A DNA stretch of 64,000 bases from Oncomelania hupensis (lineage: Eukaryota > Mollusca > Gastropoda > Littorinimorpha > Pomatiopsidae), in NCBI GenBank assembly GCA_036898135.1, contig CM072520.1, forward strand, positions 1 to 64,000, read 5' to 3'. The notes beneath the pieces are model-generated. The model had not been told where the DNA came from. It worked only from the letters and a program-made list of their open reading frames with translations, and ran no database searches. This document shows positions 37,093-49,342 of the stretch, in pieces. The position numbers and the translations under genes were made by a program. Each line of letters opens with the position of its first letter. Positions within the stretch are counted from its first letter, which is position 1.

Positions 37093-37429
37093 CTTTTGTT
37101 TGTGCTCATTGACAACACAGTGCTATAGAACTGCACATGAAGTCCATAATTTGCCAAGGCTGTGTTCCATAATAACAACACTACTACGGTGACTATGGTA
37201 ACACAACACACTACAGTGTGCAGTTTGTAAGATTGCGTGTGTCCGAAGTGAGAAAAGATGAAACTTGAATGTGAAAAGTGTTGAGAGTGCCTGCTATAAA
37301 ACACGAGCTATCAATCTAAATATTTTGTACTATCGTGTACACTCTGTAGTCAGTGATTTGTCCATTCCATATTATTTCTGGCCACCAAATGCCTGCGGCT
37401 GAAATATTTGATGAACTGCGGATTTTGGA

Positions 37430-38165
37430 CACAACAGGACCTGTGATTCACTGACACTGACAACAGGAGTTATGATTCACTGGCACTGACATCATGACTT
37501 GTGATTCACTGGCACTGACATCATGACTTGTGATTCACTGGCACTGACATCAGGACTTGTGATTCACTGGCACTGACATCAGGACTTGTGATTCACTGGC
37601 ACTGACATCAAGACTTGTGATTCACTGGCACTGACAACATGACCTGTGATTATCTGGCACTGACATCATAACCTGTGATTCACTGACACTGACATCATGA
37701 CCTGTGATTCACTGGCACTGACATCATTACCTGTGATTCACTGGCGCTGACATCATTACCTGTGATTCACTGGCGCTGACATCATTACCTGTGATTCACT
37801 GGCACTGACATCATTACCTGTGATTCACTGGCGCTGACATCATTACCTGTGATTCACTGGCGCCGACATCATTACCTGTGATTCACTGGCACTGACATCA
37901 TTACTTGTGATTCACTGGCACTGACAACATGACCTTTGATTCACTGGCACTGACAACATGACCTGTGATTCACTGGCGCTGACATCATTACCTGTGATTC
38001 ACTGGCACTGACATCATTACCTGTGATTCACTGGCGCTGACATCATTACCTGTGATTCACTGGCACTGACATCATTACCTGTGATTCACTGGCACTGACA
38101 ACATGACCTGTGATTCACTGGCATTGACAACATGACCTGTGATACACTGGTACTGTCATCAGGAC
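37430..38165. repeat. 29 bp minisatellite, about 25 units
   Basis: The unit starts TGTGATTCACTGGCACTGAC and ends ATCATTACC or ACATGACC. The same repeat, including its terminal variant GATACACTGGTACTGTCATC, reappears at 48610-48700. Confidence 0.95.
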
Positions 38166-39044
38166 CTGTTGTCACGTGGAGTTTTTGTGAAGTAACTCGC
38201 CTACGTCTTAATCCAAAAACAAGTATAGACCAACAGTAGTATTGGAAGATAAAGAACGAAGAAAACTTTCCCTTGTGTTATTATTTACACCAGTGTACCT
38301 CGATCCAAAATCTGCCGAAAGTGTTTTCAATTAATCTGTACAAAAATCCGAAATATTCTTAAAACAACAGTCTTATTTGCTACCCCCAAACCCCTCAAAG
38401 TTCAATCAGTTCAACAGTTTTCATCATCTGGTGGGGATGTACGGAACTACTGCTGGCTCCAGCAATGTTTGTGACCACTTAGCTGTGTTCCGAGGTGAAG
38501 TGGTCTCCCCTGCAGAGGATGATAATGATGATGATAATGGAAGAGTTGGGCTGGCAGTTGTCTGGTCGGCTTCGGTGTTGGCGGCGGGTGGCCGGATAGA
38601 TGGATGGATGGTTGGTTGGTTGATGGGTTAGGTGGTCGGTTTGTAGGATGGTTGGTTGGTTGGATAGATGGAGGCGTGGTCGGTTGGTTGGTTCTCCACT
38701 CCCCAGGCTGTGGATCCGGGAAATCTGTAACATGCTGAAAGACCATACAGCATCCCGACTCCCATAACTTTACCTAACTAGGCAAAGTTCACACCATCAG
38801 AAAAAGATACAGTGCATCGTATATTATGGGTAATAAACGACCCTGCGTCCAGCACTGCTGTCTCATCCCACCCTGCAAGGAATATTGGGGATAAACAAAC
38901 ACTTATCTGCATTAATAGTGATAAAAATAAAAATAATAAATTCTCACCTCAAGGATTATGCTGTATTATAAAAGGTATCGAAATGAACACATGTGACAGT
39001 GATAAGATAAGACAACTTTATTATCTTTTACAAGAAACTACATG
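38166..39044. other. Unique spacer with a GGTTGGTT/GATGG-rich patch
   Basis: No gene recognised. 38590-38695 is built from short TTGG and GATGG repeats. Frames that stay open across it reflect this composition. Confidence 0.6.
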
Positions 39045-39118
39045 ATTGATTGATTGATTGTTGCTTTAGGTCCAGCGGACTCTTCCGAGCCAAATCAGGA
39101 CCGGAAGAAATTACATTG
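39045..39118 (+). repeat. Retroelement/MITE end with (ATTG)n tail
   Basis: (TGAT)n at 39043-39060 leads into TTGCTTTAGGTCCAGCGGAC and CTTCCGAGCCAAATCAGGAC. Reverse copy at 1700-1740 and inverted pair at 57631-58104. Confidence 0.65.
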
Positions 39119-39135
39119 CGGTGTGCAATTACAAT

Positions 39136-39320
39136 TGTAACGAAAGGGGTTATATCAAGAATTGCGTGAATGCGTGCGTGAATATTCTGCGTGTTCTCCC
39201 GTCTCACACTCCCTAACTCTCAAGAATTCTTTTGTCGTCACACCCCCTTTCTATTACTAGAAAAATAAACAATAATCAACAAAGCTCATACGAGTACATA
39301 CAACCCAATCAATAATAAGG

Positions 39321-39357
<37 letters not shown>

Positions 39358-41008
39358 TTGTACTCACGTACTTTGTAGAAATAATCCGTGGATTACCATT
39401 CACAAACACACACACATAAGTCTCAGTCAAATAAACCGCGTATAATCCAGTCACAAATAATCACCAATATCGGCCTGCTCAGATAATCCAAGTATCACTA
39501 GTCACAATAAACACCAATGAGGTCCAGTCCCGTCGACAGAGAGAGTTATCCCCCAGAGTCTCACGGAGGCTATGAATCGCTATGTCTTTCCTTTGTTTTA
39601 AATCCTCTGTCTCTGTCCATGGATATTTCCTTCGTTCCTCTCAATGTCTCCTTATCCTTATCTCTATCTGTCCTAGGCCTTCCCCTCTCTTCACCGTCCT
39701 CTTCACCTCCTTCAATAAACCCCCCAGCCGCTGTCGCTGCTACTGCTGCTGTGGCCGCTGTCACCGCTGTGGCCGCTGCCGCTGTTGCTGCCGCTGTTGC
39801 TAATGTGGCAGTGGTTGCTGCTGATGATGATGCAGCAGTGGTTGCTACTGCCGCCTGATGTAGCAGTGGTTTGCTGCTGCTGATGATGTAGCAGTGGTTG
39901 CTGCTGCTGATGATGTAGCAGTGGTTGCTGCTGCTGCTGATGTAGCAGTGGTTGCTGATGTAGCAGTGGTTGCTTCTCTCGTCTTCTTCTTCGTCTTCTT
40001 CTTTGGCTTCTTCTCTGGCCCCTTCTCGATACTTCCACCCTTCTTCTTCACGACTTCTGCTTCCTCTTCTCGTCGTCTTCTTCTTCTTCTTCTTCTTCTT
40101 CTCCTTCTCTTCTTCTTCTTCTTCTTCTTCTTCTTCTTCTTCCTCTTCTCGTCTTCGTCTTCTTCTTCTTCTCCTTTTCTTCTTCTTCTTCTTCTTCTTC
40201 TTCTTCTTCTTCTTCTTCTTCTTCTTCTTCTTCTTCTTCTTCTTCTTCTTCTTCTTCTCTCCTTCTTTCTTATTCTTTCTCTTTCGCCTCGAGGCCCCTC
40301 AGCCGGAGACTTCTGAAAACATACAAGTTTTCCCCCACTAAATATCTTGATACATAGACTTTTCTGTATTACCACATATACCTTCCTCTCCCTCTGTGAC
40401 GGGACCAGACCAGCAACATATAATTCAAAACTCATATGTGTAGAACACAGTTCACACATACGCAAAAAATTGTAACTCTAATTATAACAACTTATTATTA
40501 CATTCTTGCCGCTAATTACTTTCATTCACAAAAATAAATATAATACTATACATTGCAAGTTGGTGTTTCAACCTCAAATCAAATACTAATCCAATTTCAA
40601 TTCGTTACTCAAAAATAATATACAACGATCCACCATCTCCATCACCCCCCTTATCCATCCTTCATACTAATATCAAAATTATCTATTATTAATTCTTATT
40701 CCACAATAAGTAGAATATAATCATGGTTAAATATTCTTACGTTTCATAATACAATATTTCAATGATAAACCAATAAATATATACCTGCAGACGCAGCTGC
40801 CAGAAGTACAAACACAACCACACCGTGGTACATACAAAAGAAGAATGCAACATTTTTTTGAATACATGTAATTGGTGAACCGTCACATGACTAGCTCACC
40901 CAATCAGAAATTAGTAATCAATAAAAATATTATAATTTATATCTTCACACAGGAAGATACTACAACACACAAAAAGTCACCGGACTAGTATAAACCCGGT
41001 CCGTGACA
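39136..41008 (-). repeat. 3' LTR (1873 bp)
   Basis: Contains (TA)n near 39328-39353, a GCAGTGGTTGCTGCTG-type triplet array at 39720-39975 and a (TTC)n tract at 39985-40260. Frames of several hundred codons on either strand are produced by these triplets and are not genes. Confidence 0.92.
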
Positions 41009-41351
41009 ATACCCCCTTCCTGCAAAAAGAAAACGCCCGAGTTTTCTGAATTTTATCAGAAAGAAAAAATTACTACAATTATGTCCACCTAAACTGTACA
41101 AACAAGCGAAAAAGACAACTGGTCATTAGCACTTATCTGAAACATACACATATTGTATTAAGCAATCACCCAAAGCGCAATAGACATACAAAAGTACAAA
41201 GGAAGTCCAAGCATGTCACCGTGATACAGTGAAATCAAAAATCAATAATCAAAAAGGTACATAACATATCATTTTACAATATTCCAATAGAATTCCAGTA
41301 TTAAATATACAATAGCAGAAATATACACAAAGCATACATTTTCCACAGATT

Positions 41352-43412
41352 TTATGGAATACACTGATGATAGTGACTGGTTTTGGCTACAACTGTTTTG
41401 ATGTATTCTTGAACTAGTTTGCAAGATTCTAAGATCTTGTTTTTGACGTGTTTAAGCGGAGTAGTTTCAGGGTAACGTGTTACCATATCAATGATACCGA
41501 GTATGCATCTGTGACCTTCCTCAGAGGGCGGAGAAATCGGTTCTACTAAATCAACTGTAACCCGTTTGAATGTTTCTGATATAGTCGGCATCTTTTCTAA
41601 AGGAACCGGTGGAATGCAATGTCTCTCGTCTTGAGCACCAGTAGTAACACAACGAGTATGACCTTGATCTTTGATGAGTGTGGAAGCACCCGAAAAAGGG
41701 TCGGACATACCTGGTAAATTCCCTACAATCAAATCGGCCACTGGTTGCTCAATGACACAACACAACACCGTGCCGGAGAAAAATGGAGTGTCAACAGGCA
41801 CTTTGGCCAACGGAAATTCCTCAATGTTTCCGCCGAATGTCAAACATTTACCCTCTTTGCCAGTGTACTGGTCGTGCGAAACCAGTCTTTTGCGAACTCC
41901 ACAGATAGTAGCACCTGTGTCTCTGAGCACACTTGCTTTGATGCCATTTACGGTACCTGATGCTAGCTTGGGTTGACCACAGTTTTCATCACCAACTGAG
42001 CAAATGACTTCCGCGACTAAAGCTGACTGAGTGTTAACTGGAGGGTCCTGGTATTTCTGCGAACCACTTTCAGCATCTTGAGTCTCTGGGTATCCATTAC
42101 CACTAGCAGAAGGACACCATGCAGCTATGTGACCTGCACCCCCACAACAATAGCAAACTATTCCCTGTCTATTCTGTCTTCTACTGAGAGGAGGACTACC
42201 TGAGAAACGAGAACCAGGTCTAGAATACGTATTTCCGCGTCCCCGAGAAGCCTGATTGTTCTGAGCGCCCTGTTGATTATTCATGTTTTGATGAGCAAAA
42301 CCCCTATTTGGAATAGGACTTGTGGGTTGGTAGTTACCACGCGGAGAGCCACGAAATCCCGATCCCCGGAAATTATTCCATCTTTGGCCAGTCCCACGAA
42401 ATTGATTCTGAGTGGGTACATTCTGGGAAATCGACGCGGATACAAAAATCGAGTCATCTGACTTCCGTGCCAGTTTCTTTTCCGGGTGAGCCATGCGAAA
42501 TGCTTCAGCACTGTCTATCAAAGCCGCGAATTTTGTCAAATTTCTTTCTTTCAAAAACACGGCGAGATCTCTCGAAACAGAAGCAATAAACTGCTCACAC
42601 AAAATCAGATTCCATAGTCCATCAAAAGTCTTTTCACAATCTGATAGTTGGATCCATCTTTCCAACAAGTGAGAAAATCGCTTTGAAAAAGTGACAAAAC
42701 TTTCTCCCACTTCAGGCCTAACTGATCTGAATTTTTCTCTGAAACCATCTGCAGTGCACTGAAATTTCTTAAGAAGTTCTTGCTTAAGATCATCATATGA
42801 AACTGCACCGGCAGCAGACAAAGAATGATACACAGCTAAAGCCGGGCCTTGTAGCAATGCAGTTAAGTAAACAACCCATTTACTGCTATCGTAATTGAGA
42901 GCTTTAGCATGCGCCTCAAACCGGTACAAAAAAGAATCAATGTCATCCCTATCTTCTTTGAAAACAGGTAGTTTGGGCAACTTCGGAAACGAAGGATTAG
43001 AGCTCCGAGTCCTAGGGGTAGGGGTCTCGCTCTTCAATTCAGCTTGTTTCAACTGAAGTTCAATCTCTTTTTCCTTAAGCTTAAGGCTTTCTTTATCCAG
43101 TTCCAACTGATAATCCATTTTCAATTTCCTTTCCTCTCGTTCTAATCTTTTTTCCTCTCTTTCCTGCTCTACCTGCCATTTTTTAGCATCCTGTTCTAAC
43201 TGCAATCGTTTTTCCTCCCTTTCCTGTTCTAACTGCAATCGTTTAGCATCCTGTTCCTGTTTAACCTTTTCCTGTTCTCTTTCTTTGGCCCTATCATGTC
43301 TCTGAAAACACTGCTCAATGTACTGCTGTAGCTTTTCGTCAGAAAAACCTAACTTCTGGGCTTGAGTCAAAAATGAATTAAACAGAGTATCATATTCCTC
43401 AACAGAAGACAT
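41352..43412 (-). CDS. Gag-protease polyprotein with abrupt integrase stub
   Basis: 686 codons from ATG at 43412. Residues 35-130 are a charged, Glu/Lys/Arg/Gln-rich coiled coil. About 145-330 is a SCAN/capsid-like gag core (FPKLPKLPVFKEDRDDIDSF, then a KFQC helix pair). About 340-420 is a Gly/Arg/Asn/Pro-rich RNA-binding region. A CCHC knuckle (CYCCGGAGHIAAWC) is at 423-436. A retropepsin-like protease follows with LRDTGATICG at about 496-505 and LIVGNLPG at about 564. After about 595 it turns directly into an integrase core start (ETFKRVTVDLVEPISPP, GIIDMVTRYPE) and stops. RT, RNase H and most of integrase are missing, so a deletion joined the two parts in frame. Gag would form virus-like particles in the cytoplasm. 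Confidence 0.88.
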   Translation of the reverse strand: MSSVEEYDTLFNSFLTQAQKLGFSDEKLQQYIEQCFQRHDRAKEREQEKVKQEQDAKRLQLEQEREEKRLQLEQDAKKWQVEQEREEKRLEREERKLKMDYQLELDKESLKLKEKEIELQLKQAELKSETPTPRTRSSNPSFPKLPKLPVFKEDRDDIDSFLYRFEAHAKALNYDSSKWVVYLTALLQGPALAVYHSLSAAGAVSYDDLKQELLKKFQCTADGFREKFRSVRPEVGESFVTFSKRFSHLLERWIQLSDCEKTFDGLWNLILCEQFIASVSRDLAVFLKERNLTKFAALIDSAEAFRMAHPEKKLARKSDDSIFVSASISQNVPTQNQFRGTGQRWNNFRGSGFRGSPRGNYQPTSPIPNRGFAHQNMNNQQGAQNNQASRGRGNTYSRPGSRFSGSPPLSRRQNRQGIVCYCCGGAGHIAAWCPSASGNGYPETQDAESGSQKYQDPPVNTQSALVAEVICSVGDENCGQPKLASGTVNGIKASVLRDTGATICGVRKRLVSHDQYTGKEGKCLTFGGNIEEFPLAKVPVDTPFFSGTVLCCVIEQPVADLIVGNLPGMSDPFSGASTLIKDQGHTRCVTTGAQDERHCIPPVPLEKMPTISETFKRVTVDLVEPISPPSEEGHRCILGIIDMVTRYPETTPLKHVKNKILESCKLVQEYIKTVVAKTSHYHQCIP

Positions 43413-44551
43413 GGTCAGCTGAATTCAAAAGCAAATTACTAAAAGTCAGACAATACGAGTGACAGTCAACAACTAACTTTATGTTATACAAGTCAAAAAC
43501 TATTTCCCCAAGTTCCACAAGGCCAAAATTATTACAAAATGAGAAGCAAATTCAAGTTCGACAAAAGAAAACAATTCAAAATCGAAGCAAGTCAAGTTTG
43601 TCAGATGAAAATTATTTTTAGAAAGCAGTGCAAGTTCAAGTTCGACAAAAGAAAATTATTTCAAAATCAATGCAAGTTCACGTTTACATACCATAACAGT
43701 TTAACATACCATAAAAGAAAAGAAACAATGTTTAAATTATATTCAGTCTAAATACAAGCAAGCATCAGAAAATCATATACTAAATGCAACAATTTATAAC
43801 TTTAACAACTATCAATATTTAAATCTAAGTTATGGCAAGTGAAATTTTTAAGTAATTTGTTTTGAAATGAAAACAAAACAAAACAAAAACAAGTAATAAT
43901 AATAATGAAACGCTATACTAAATAACAAACAACGACAACAACATCACAACACAACAAAGAGAGAACTAAAATTCTAAACTAATATCGATACAATAGAATA
44001 CAAGAAATCAAAAGAAAAAACAACTAAGTTCCACTTCGGCTAGAAAACACCGGAAGTTCCGTTAAAATGCCAAAAATAAATCCTAAACACCTACAACAAC
44101 TAAAATAGGGATGTGACAACTATAACTATACAAGACAGGATCCTAATAGGTATAGAAGAAAAAACAAAACAGTACTGAATAGCTGAACTAGAATTAGGCA
44201 ATATATATATACAACAGGAAGAAAAATGATTCTAAGCCCTTTCTGATCCCAGAACTATACAAGGAATCAGACCCGTAAGGAAAGAATCGGAGACGGGGTA
44301 TAATCTATACAAACACTAACATCCTACCCAAAAAGAAATGAAAACAACAATTTAACAAGTCAGTTACACAGTACACACTTACTCCTAAGTTAGCACACCA
44401 AAGTTAACTGCCCAAAATTTATACAAAACCCTTCTACTATTTATTCTTATACTTATTCAATTAACTCCCACAATATAAACTCCCAATAAGGTACAAGACA
44501 AATAAATAATCTAAACTCCCACTAACTAGCTACGGGTTTCAGGGTCACCAC
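43413..44551 (-). other. 5' untranslated leader of the LTR element
   Basis: AT-rich sequence between the 5' LTR and the gag start. Several CAAGTTCAAGTTCGACAAAAG-type short repeats lie at 43540-43690. No gene. Confidence 0.7.
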
Positions 44552-44736
44552 TGTAACGAAAGGGGTTATTTCAAGAATTGCGTGAATGCGTGCGTGAATA
44601 TTCTGCGTGTTCTCCCGTCTCACACTCCCTAACTCTCAAGAATTCTTTTGTCGTCACACCCCCTTTCTATTAACAGAAAAATAAACAATAATCAACAAAG
44701 CTCATACGAGTACATACAACCCAATCAGTAATAAGG

Positions 44737-44813
<77 letters not shown>

Positions 44814-46442
44814 TTGTACTCACGTACTTTGTAGAAATAATCCGTGGATTACCATTCACAAACACACACACATAAGTCTCGGTCAAATAAACCGTGTATA
44901 ATCCAGTCACAAATAATCACCAATATCGGCCTGCTCAGATAATCCAAGTATCACTAGTCACAATAAACACCAATGAGGTCCAGTCCCGTCGACAGAGAGA
45001 ATTATCCCCCAGAGTCTCACGGAGGCTATGAATCGCTATGTCTTTCCTTTGTTTTAAATCCTCTGTCTCTGTCCATGGATATTTCCTTTGTTCCTCTCAA
45101 TGTCTCCTTATCCTTATCTCTATCTGTCCTAGGCCTTCCCCTCTCTTCACCGTCCTCTTCACCTCCTTCAATAAACCCCCCAGCCGCTGTCGCTGCTACT
45201 GCTGCTGTGGCCGCTGTCACCGCTGTGGCCGCTGCCGCTGTTGCTGCCGCTGTTGCTAATGTGGCAGTGGTTGCTGCTGCTGATGATGCAGCAGTGGTTG
45301 CTACTGCCGCCGATGTAGCAGTGGTTGCTGCTGCTGATGATGTAGCAGTGGTTGCTGCTGCTGATGATGTAGCAGTGGTTGCTGCTGCTGCTGATGTAGC
45401 AGTGGTTGCTGATGTAGCAGTGGTTGCTTCTCTCGTCTTCTTCTTCGTCTTCTTCTTTGGCTTCTTCTCTGGCCCCTTCTCGATACTTCCACCCTTCTTC
45501 TTCACGACTTCTGCTTCCTCTTCTCGTCTTCGTCTTCTTCTTCTTCTTCTTCTTCTCCTTCTCTTCTTCTTCTTCTTCTTCTTCTTCTTCTTCTTCTTCT
45601 TCTTCCTCTTCTCGTCTTCGTCTTCTTCTTCTTCTCCTTTTCTTCTTCTTCTTCTTCTTCTTCTTCTTCTTCTTCTTCTTCTTCTTCTTCTCTCCTTTTT
45701 TCTTATTCTTTCTCTTTCGCCTCGAGGCCCCTCAGCCGGAGACTTCTGAAAACATACAAGTTTTCCCCCACTAAATATCTTGATACATAGACTTTTCTGT
45801 ATTACCACATATACCTTCCTCTCCCTCTGTGACGGGACCAGACCAGCAACATATAATTCAAAACTCATATGTGTAGAACACAGTTCACACATACGCAAAA
45901 AATTGTAACTCTAATTATAACAACTTATTATTACATTCTTGCCGCTAATTACTTTCATTCACAAAAATAAATATAATACTATACATTGCAAGTTGGTGTT
46001 TCAACCTCAAATCAAATACTAATCCAATTTCAATTCGTTACTCAAAAATAATATACAACGATCCACCATCTCCATCACCCCCCCTTATCCATCCTTCATA
46101 CTAATATCAAAATTATCTATTATTAATTCTTATTCCACAATAAGTAGAATATAATCATGGTTAAATATTCTTACGTTTCATAATACAATATTTCAATGAT
46201 AAACCAATAAATATATACCTGCAGACGCAGCTGCCAGAAGTACAAACACAACCACACCGTGGTACATACAAAAGAAGAATGCAACATTTTTTTGAATACA
46301 TGTAATTGGTGAACCGTCACATGACTAGCTCAACCAATCAGAAATTAGTAATCAATAAAAATATTATAATTTATATCTTCACACAGGAAGATACTACAAC
46401 ACACAAAAAGTCACCGGACTAGTATAAACCCGGTCCGTGACA
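44552..46442 (-). repeat. 5' LTR (1891 bp)
   Basis: Nearly identical to 39136-41008. The (TA)n tract is longer (44739-44811). The long triplet-driven frames on both strands are artefacts. Confidence 0.92.
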
Positions 46443-46609
46443 ACAATCAACAAGGAATAAACATCACAATAATAATAACAACAATCATAATGACAATGAG
46501 GATAAAAATGCACAGTCACATATGAATATAATTACACTTATGCATGCTAACATTAAACGACAGCAAATGTGAAGTGAGATTATTTTGGGCAAACAAAACA
46601 CACACACAC

Positions 46610-48050
46610 ACACACACACATGTCATTTATTAAGTAATGAGACAGCCTTTGGAATAAAACTGTTTTTCGTTCTGAGAGTTCTGACCCTTGGTGTTTGGTA
46701 GCGCTTTCCAGAAGGCAGGAGCTGGAAGTGGTGCGCAAGCACACGAGTGCTATCCAGCACAAAGCAACTAGCTTTGCGCACAACACGTCTTTCATACAAC
46801 ACCTGCAGACTCTCTTGTTTCACTCCCACAACCCTCCCACAGACTTTCACTACTCGATCCAGAATACTTTTGTTTTTTACACACAAACTTCCATACCAGC
46901 AGATAAAAGAAAAGGTAAGAACGGACTCAATAAAAGAAGAGTAAAAGGTCTGAAGGATGCGGCTACTGACTTGGAGATTTCGAAGTTTTTGAAGGCAGTA
47001 AATTCTAGACTGACATTTTTTGTGTATGGCCTGGGTGTTTGCAGTGAAGTTCAGTTTCTCGTCAATGATGGTTCCCAGGTATTTGTATTGGGTGACTCTC
47101 TCGACTGTAACACCATCAATGACAAGGTCTGGAATGAGAGTGTTGTTTTTACGAAAGTCAATGACCAGTTCCTTAGTTTTCTTGACATTTAAGTCCAGAT
47201 AGTTTTGTTTGCACCAGGAGCTGAACCTATCAACTGCAGAGAAATACACAGCATTTGAATTGGACAGGTCCACAAGGGCAGAGTCATCCGAGTACTTTAT
47301 GACCGGTGAGGCATCAGTTCCTCTGCAGTCGTTTGTGTAGAGCGTGAAAAGTACCGGAGAAAGAACCGTACCCTGACGAGCTCCTGTGGACGTTTGTTTG
47401 AGAGATGAGACAGCAGAGTGAAAGCGGACAACCTGAGATCTGGACACGAGGAAGTGAACGATCCATAGGACGAGTCTAGGAGGGACAGTGTAAGACAAAA
47501 GCTTCTGAGCCATGAGGTGTGGCTGTATGGTATTGAAAGCAGAAGAAAAGTCTATAAATAGAATACGGACAAAGGAACCAGAGGTCTCTAAGTGATCATA
47601 CGCATTGTGGAGAAGCGTCAGAGTAGCGTCGTCGGTACTACGATTGGGTTTGTATGCAAATTGAAGAGGATCAGTGAAAGGCTGAGTGTGACAAAGAAGA
47701 CGAGAGAGAAGAATCCGTTCGAGACATTTCATAGCTATGGATGTCAGGGCAACAGGGCGGTAGTCGTTGAGGTCTTTGGGTTTACTGTTTTTGGGCACGG
47801 GACAGATGATAGAGTGTTTCCATACACTAGGTACAACACAATCCCTGACTGACCACGAGAATAGCTGACTGAATACTAAGCACAACTGTGCAGCGCACCA
47901 CTTCAAGGTCCTACCCCCTATACCATCAGGGCCAGTGGCCTTTCTCAGATTCAGTCTTTTAAACATGGACTCAACTGTGGCACCATCGATCTCAAAGTCA
48001 GCATCACCATCAACCACGTCTTGTTCTAAACGAGAAATAGTCCAGGCCTA
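46610..48050 (-). pseudogene. 5'-truncated APE-type LINE reverse transcriptase
   Basis: 464 codons are open from 48017 to 46623. The motifs are KATGPDGIGGRTLKWCA at about 26-42, DYRPVALTSIAMKCLERI at about 84-101, FAYKPNRSTDDA, FIDFSSAFNTIQP, GARQGTVLSPVLFTLYTND, and the catalytic YSDD at about 242-245 (Ser in place of the usual Ala). The C-terminal LLPSGKRYQTPRVRT...KNSFIPKAVSLLN is typical of Rex1/CR1-like LINE ends. The 3' end runs into a (TG)n tract at 46598-46620. The endonuclease half is missing. The frame is undamaged, so the insertion is probably young. Confidence 0.9.
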
Positions 48051-48609
48051 CTATATTTACCAAAAGTCTAGACCTGCTTTATTTTATTTTGACACAACTG
48101 TCACTTGCCACTGACATGACGCTGCCAATAATGTCCACAGGTTCACAAAACACTTTGCTTTGATATTTGAAAACTGTGTATGCTGTTAAGCTATTTCTGC
48201 CACAGAAATAATATCATTACCACTTCCAACAGCCCTCCGTTATTTACGCCTAAACAACGAACTTATAATCAACAATTTCCACAGACATAGCTGATGTTCG
48301 CTACCCTAGCGAAAACCACCAACGTATTACTACGTCCTTCTACTCTAGTACATGGCAAAGAAGTGACGATTCTTACTGCGCTTGCAAATCCTATCGCTCA
48401 CCTTTCTTCAAAACTCGCACTCTGCACGGACTACACGTATAAAACTAATATTTAAAAGCAGCCATGCTAGGCCATACTCTACAATTACCATCCTAGCAGA
48501 ATTATTCTGTTCATTGGTGAAACTCAAAGCAAACAATCACGAGTTTATTATATTAATGTAATTTATTTTCCAGACTTTGTACATTATATATTACATGGTC
48601 ATTTTACAC
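48051..48609. other. Unique spacer, nothing recognised
   Basis: AT-rich, with no motif, frame or repeat that I can support. Confidence 0.6.
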
Positions 48610-48700
48610 GTGACACCTGTGATTTACTGGCACTGACAACATGACCTGTGATACACTGGTACTGTCATCAGGACCTGTGACACACTGGCACTGACATCAC
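48610..48700. repeat. Isolated 29 bp minisatellite units
   Basis: About three units of the 37430-38165 repeat, in the same orientation and with the same terminal variant, about 10 kb away. 48701-48993 has no recognised gene. Confidence 0.88.
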
Positions 48701-48993
48701 GCCCACGTTCACCGCCATCCCTCTCTCACACCCACACCCCGCTGGGCGGTGGTGCGTCCACTGACGACAGTTTGACAGTCCTTCCCGGTAGAACCTCTTG
48801 AGCAGCAATGATGACGTCATGGACACCAAGGTGTCTAGTAATCCTGTGCTTAAAGAAAGCACTTTGGTGTGATAATAGAACGAAACAAACCCAGAGACGT
48901 TCATGTTGACAAACTCCCCAGGATGTGCCTGCATGACTTCCTATCCTTTCCTATCCCGTAACTCGAAGGTCGTAGGGGCGCCACAGATGAACG

Positions 48994-49342
48994 TTAAACC
49001 AGCGTACTCCGTCTTTCCCTGTCCTCAGCAACCCTGATTGTTTCGCTCAGTGTCAAACCAGTCCATTCTCGAATGTTGTCCTCCCACCTATTTTTCGGTC
49101 TTCCTCTTCTTCTACCTCCTTGCACTGTGCCTTGTAGAATGGTCTGTGCAAGACCTGATGATCTGGTGACGTGGCCATACCATCGGAGTTTCCGTTTCTT
49201 CACCACTGTGAGCAGGTCATCGTGTTGTCCAATGGCTTGTGTGATGGTCTGTCGGTCTTCTTCGTTGATAATGTGCTGGGTATAGGAAAAAGTCTTCTGT
49301 AGCACCTCATCTCCATGCTTTGTACTCTTCGTTGGAGATCTG
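48994..49342 (-). pseudogene. LINE C-terminus, cut by LTR element
   Basis: The minus strand reads KRKLRWYGHVTRSSGLAQTI, GRRRGRPKNRWEDNIREWTG and LTLSETIRVAEDRE. This is the familiar C-terminal tail after the RT domain in a large group of APE-type LINEs. The upstream coding part lies on the far side of the LTR element, at 56654-56900. ATCTG at 49338-49342 is one copy of the target duplication. Confidence 0.85.

Larger units (their letters stand above)
39136..46442 (-). mobile_element. LTR retrotransposon with both LTRs, TSD ACAAT, pol internally deleted
   Basis: The whole 7307 bp element lies on the minus strand between ACAAT at 39131-39135 and 46443-46447. The LTRs begin TGTCACGGACC and end CTTTCGTTACA. 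They differ mainly in the length of (TA)n and (TTC)n tracts, so insertion is recent. A primer-binding-site candidate, TGGTGACCCTGAAACCCG, lies one base inside the 5' LTR (44550-44533). The polypurine tract GGAAGGGGGTAT is at about 41021-41010. The internal 3.5 kb encodes only gag, a protease and a piece of integrase, so it must rely on other copies to move. Confidence 0.92.

Noticed and set aside
38161..38200. Possible LTR start TGTCACGTGGAGTTTTTGTG after the minisatellite
   Set aside because: It resembles the reversed end of the 30730 LTR for about 15 bases only; no matching end or TSD was found.
39845..40465. Arg/Lys/Glu/Ala-rich frame of about 200 codons, and its 290-codon counterpart at 45026-45898
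   Set aside because: Both lie within the LTR triplet arrays and appear on both strands. No conserved domain is visible.
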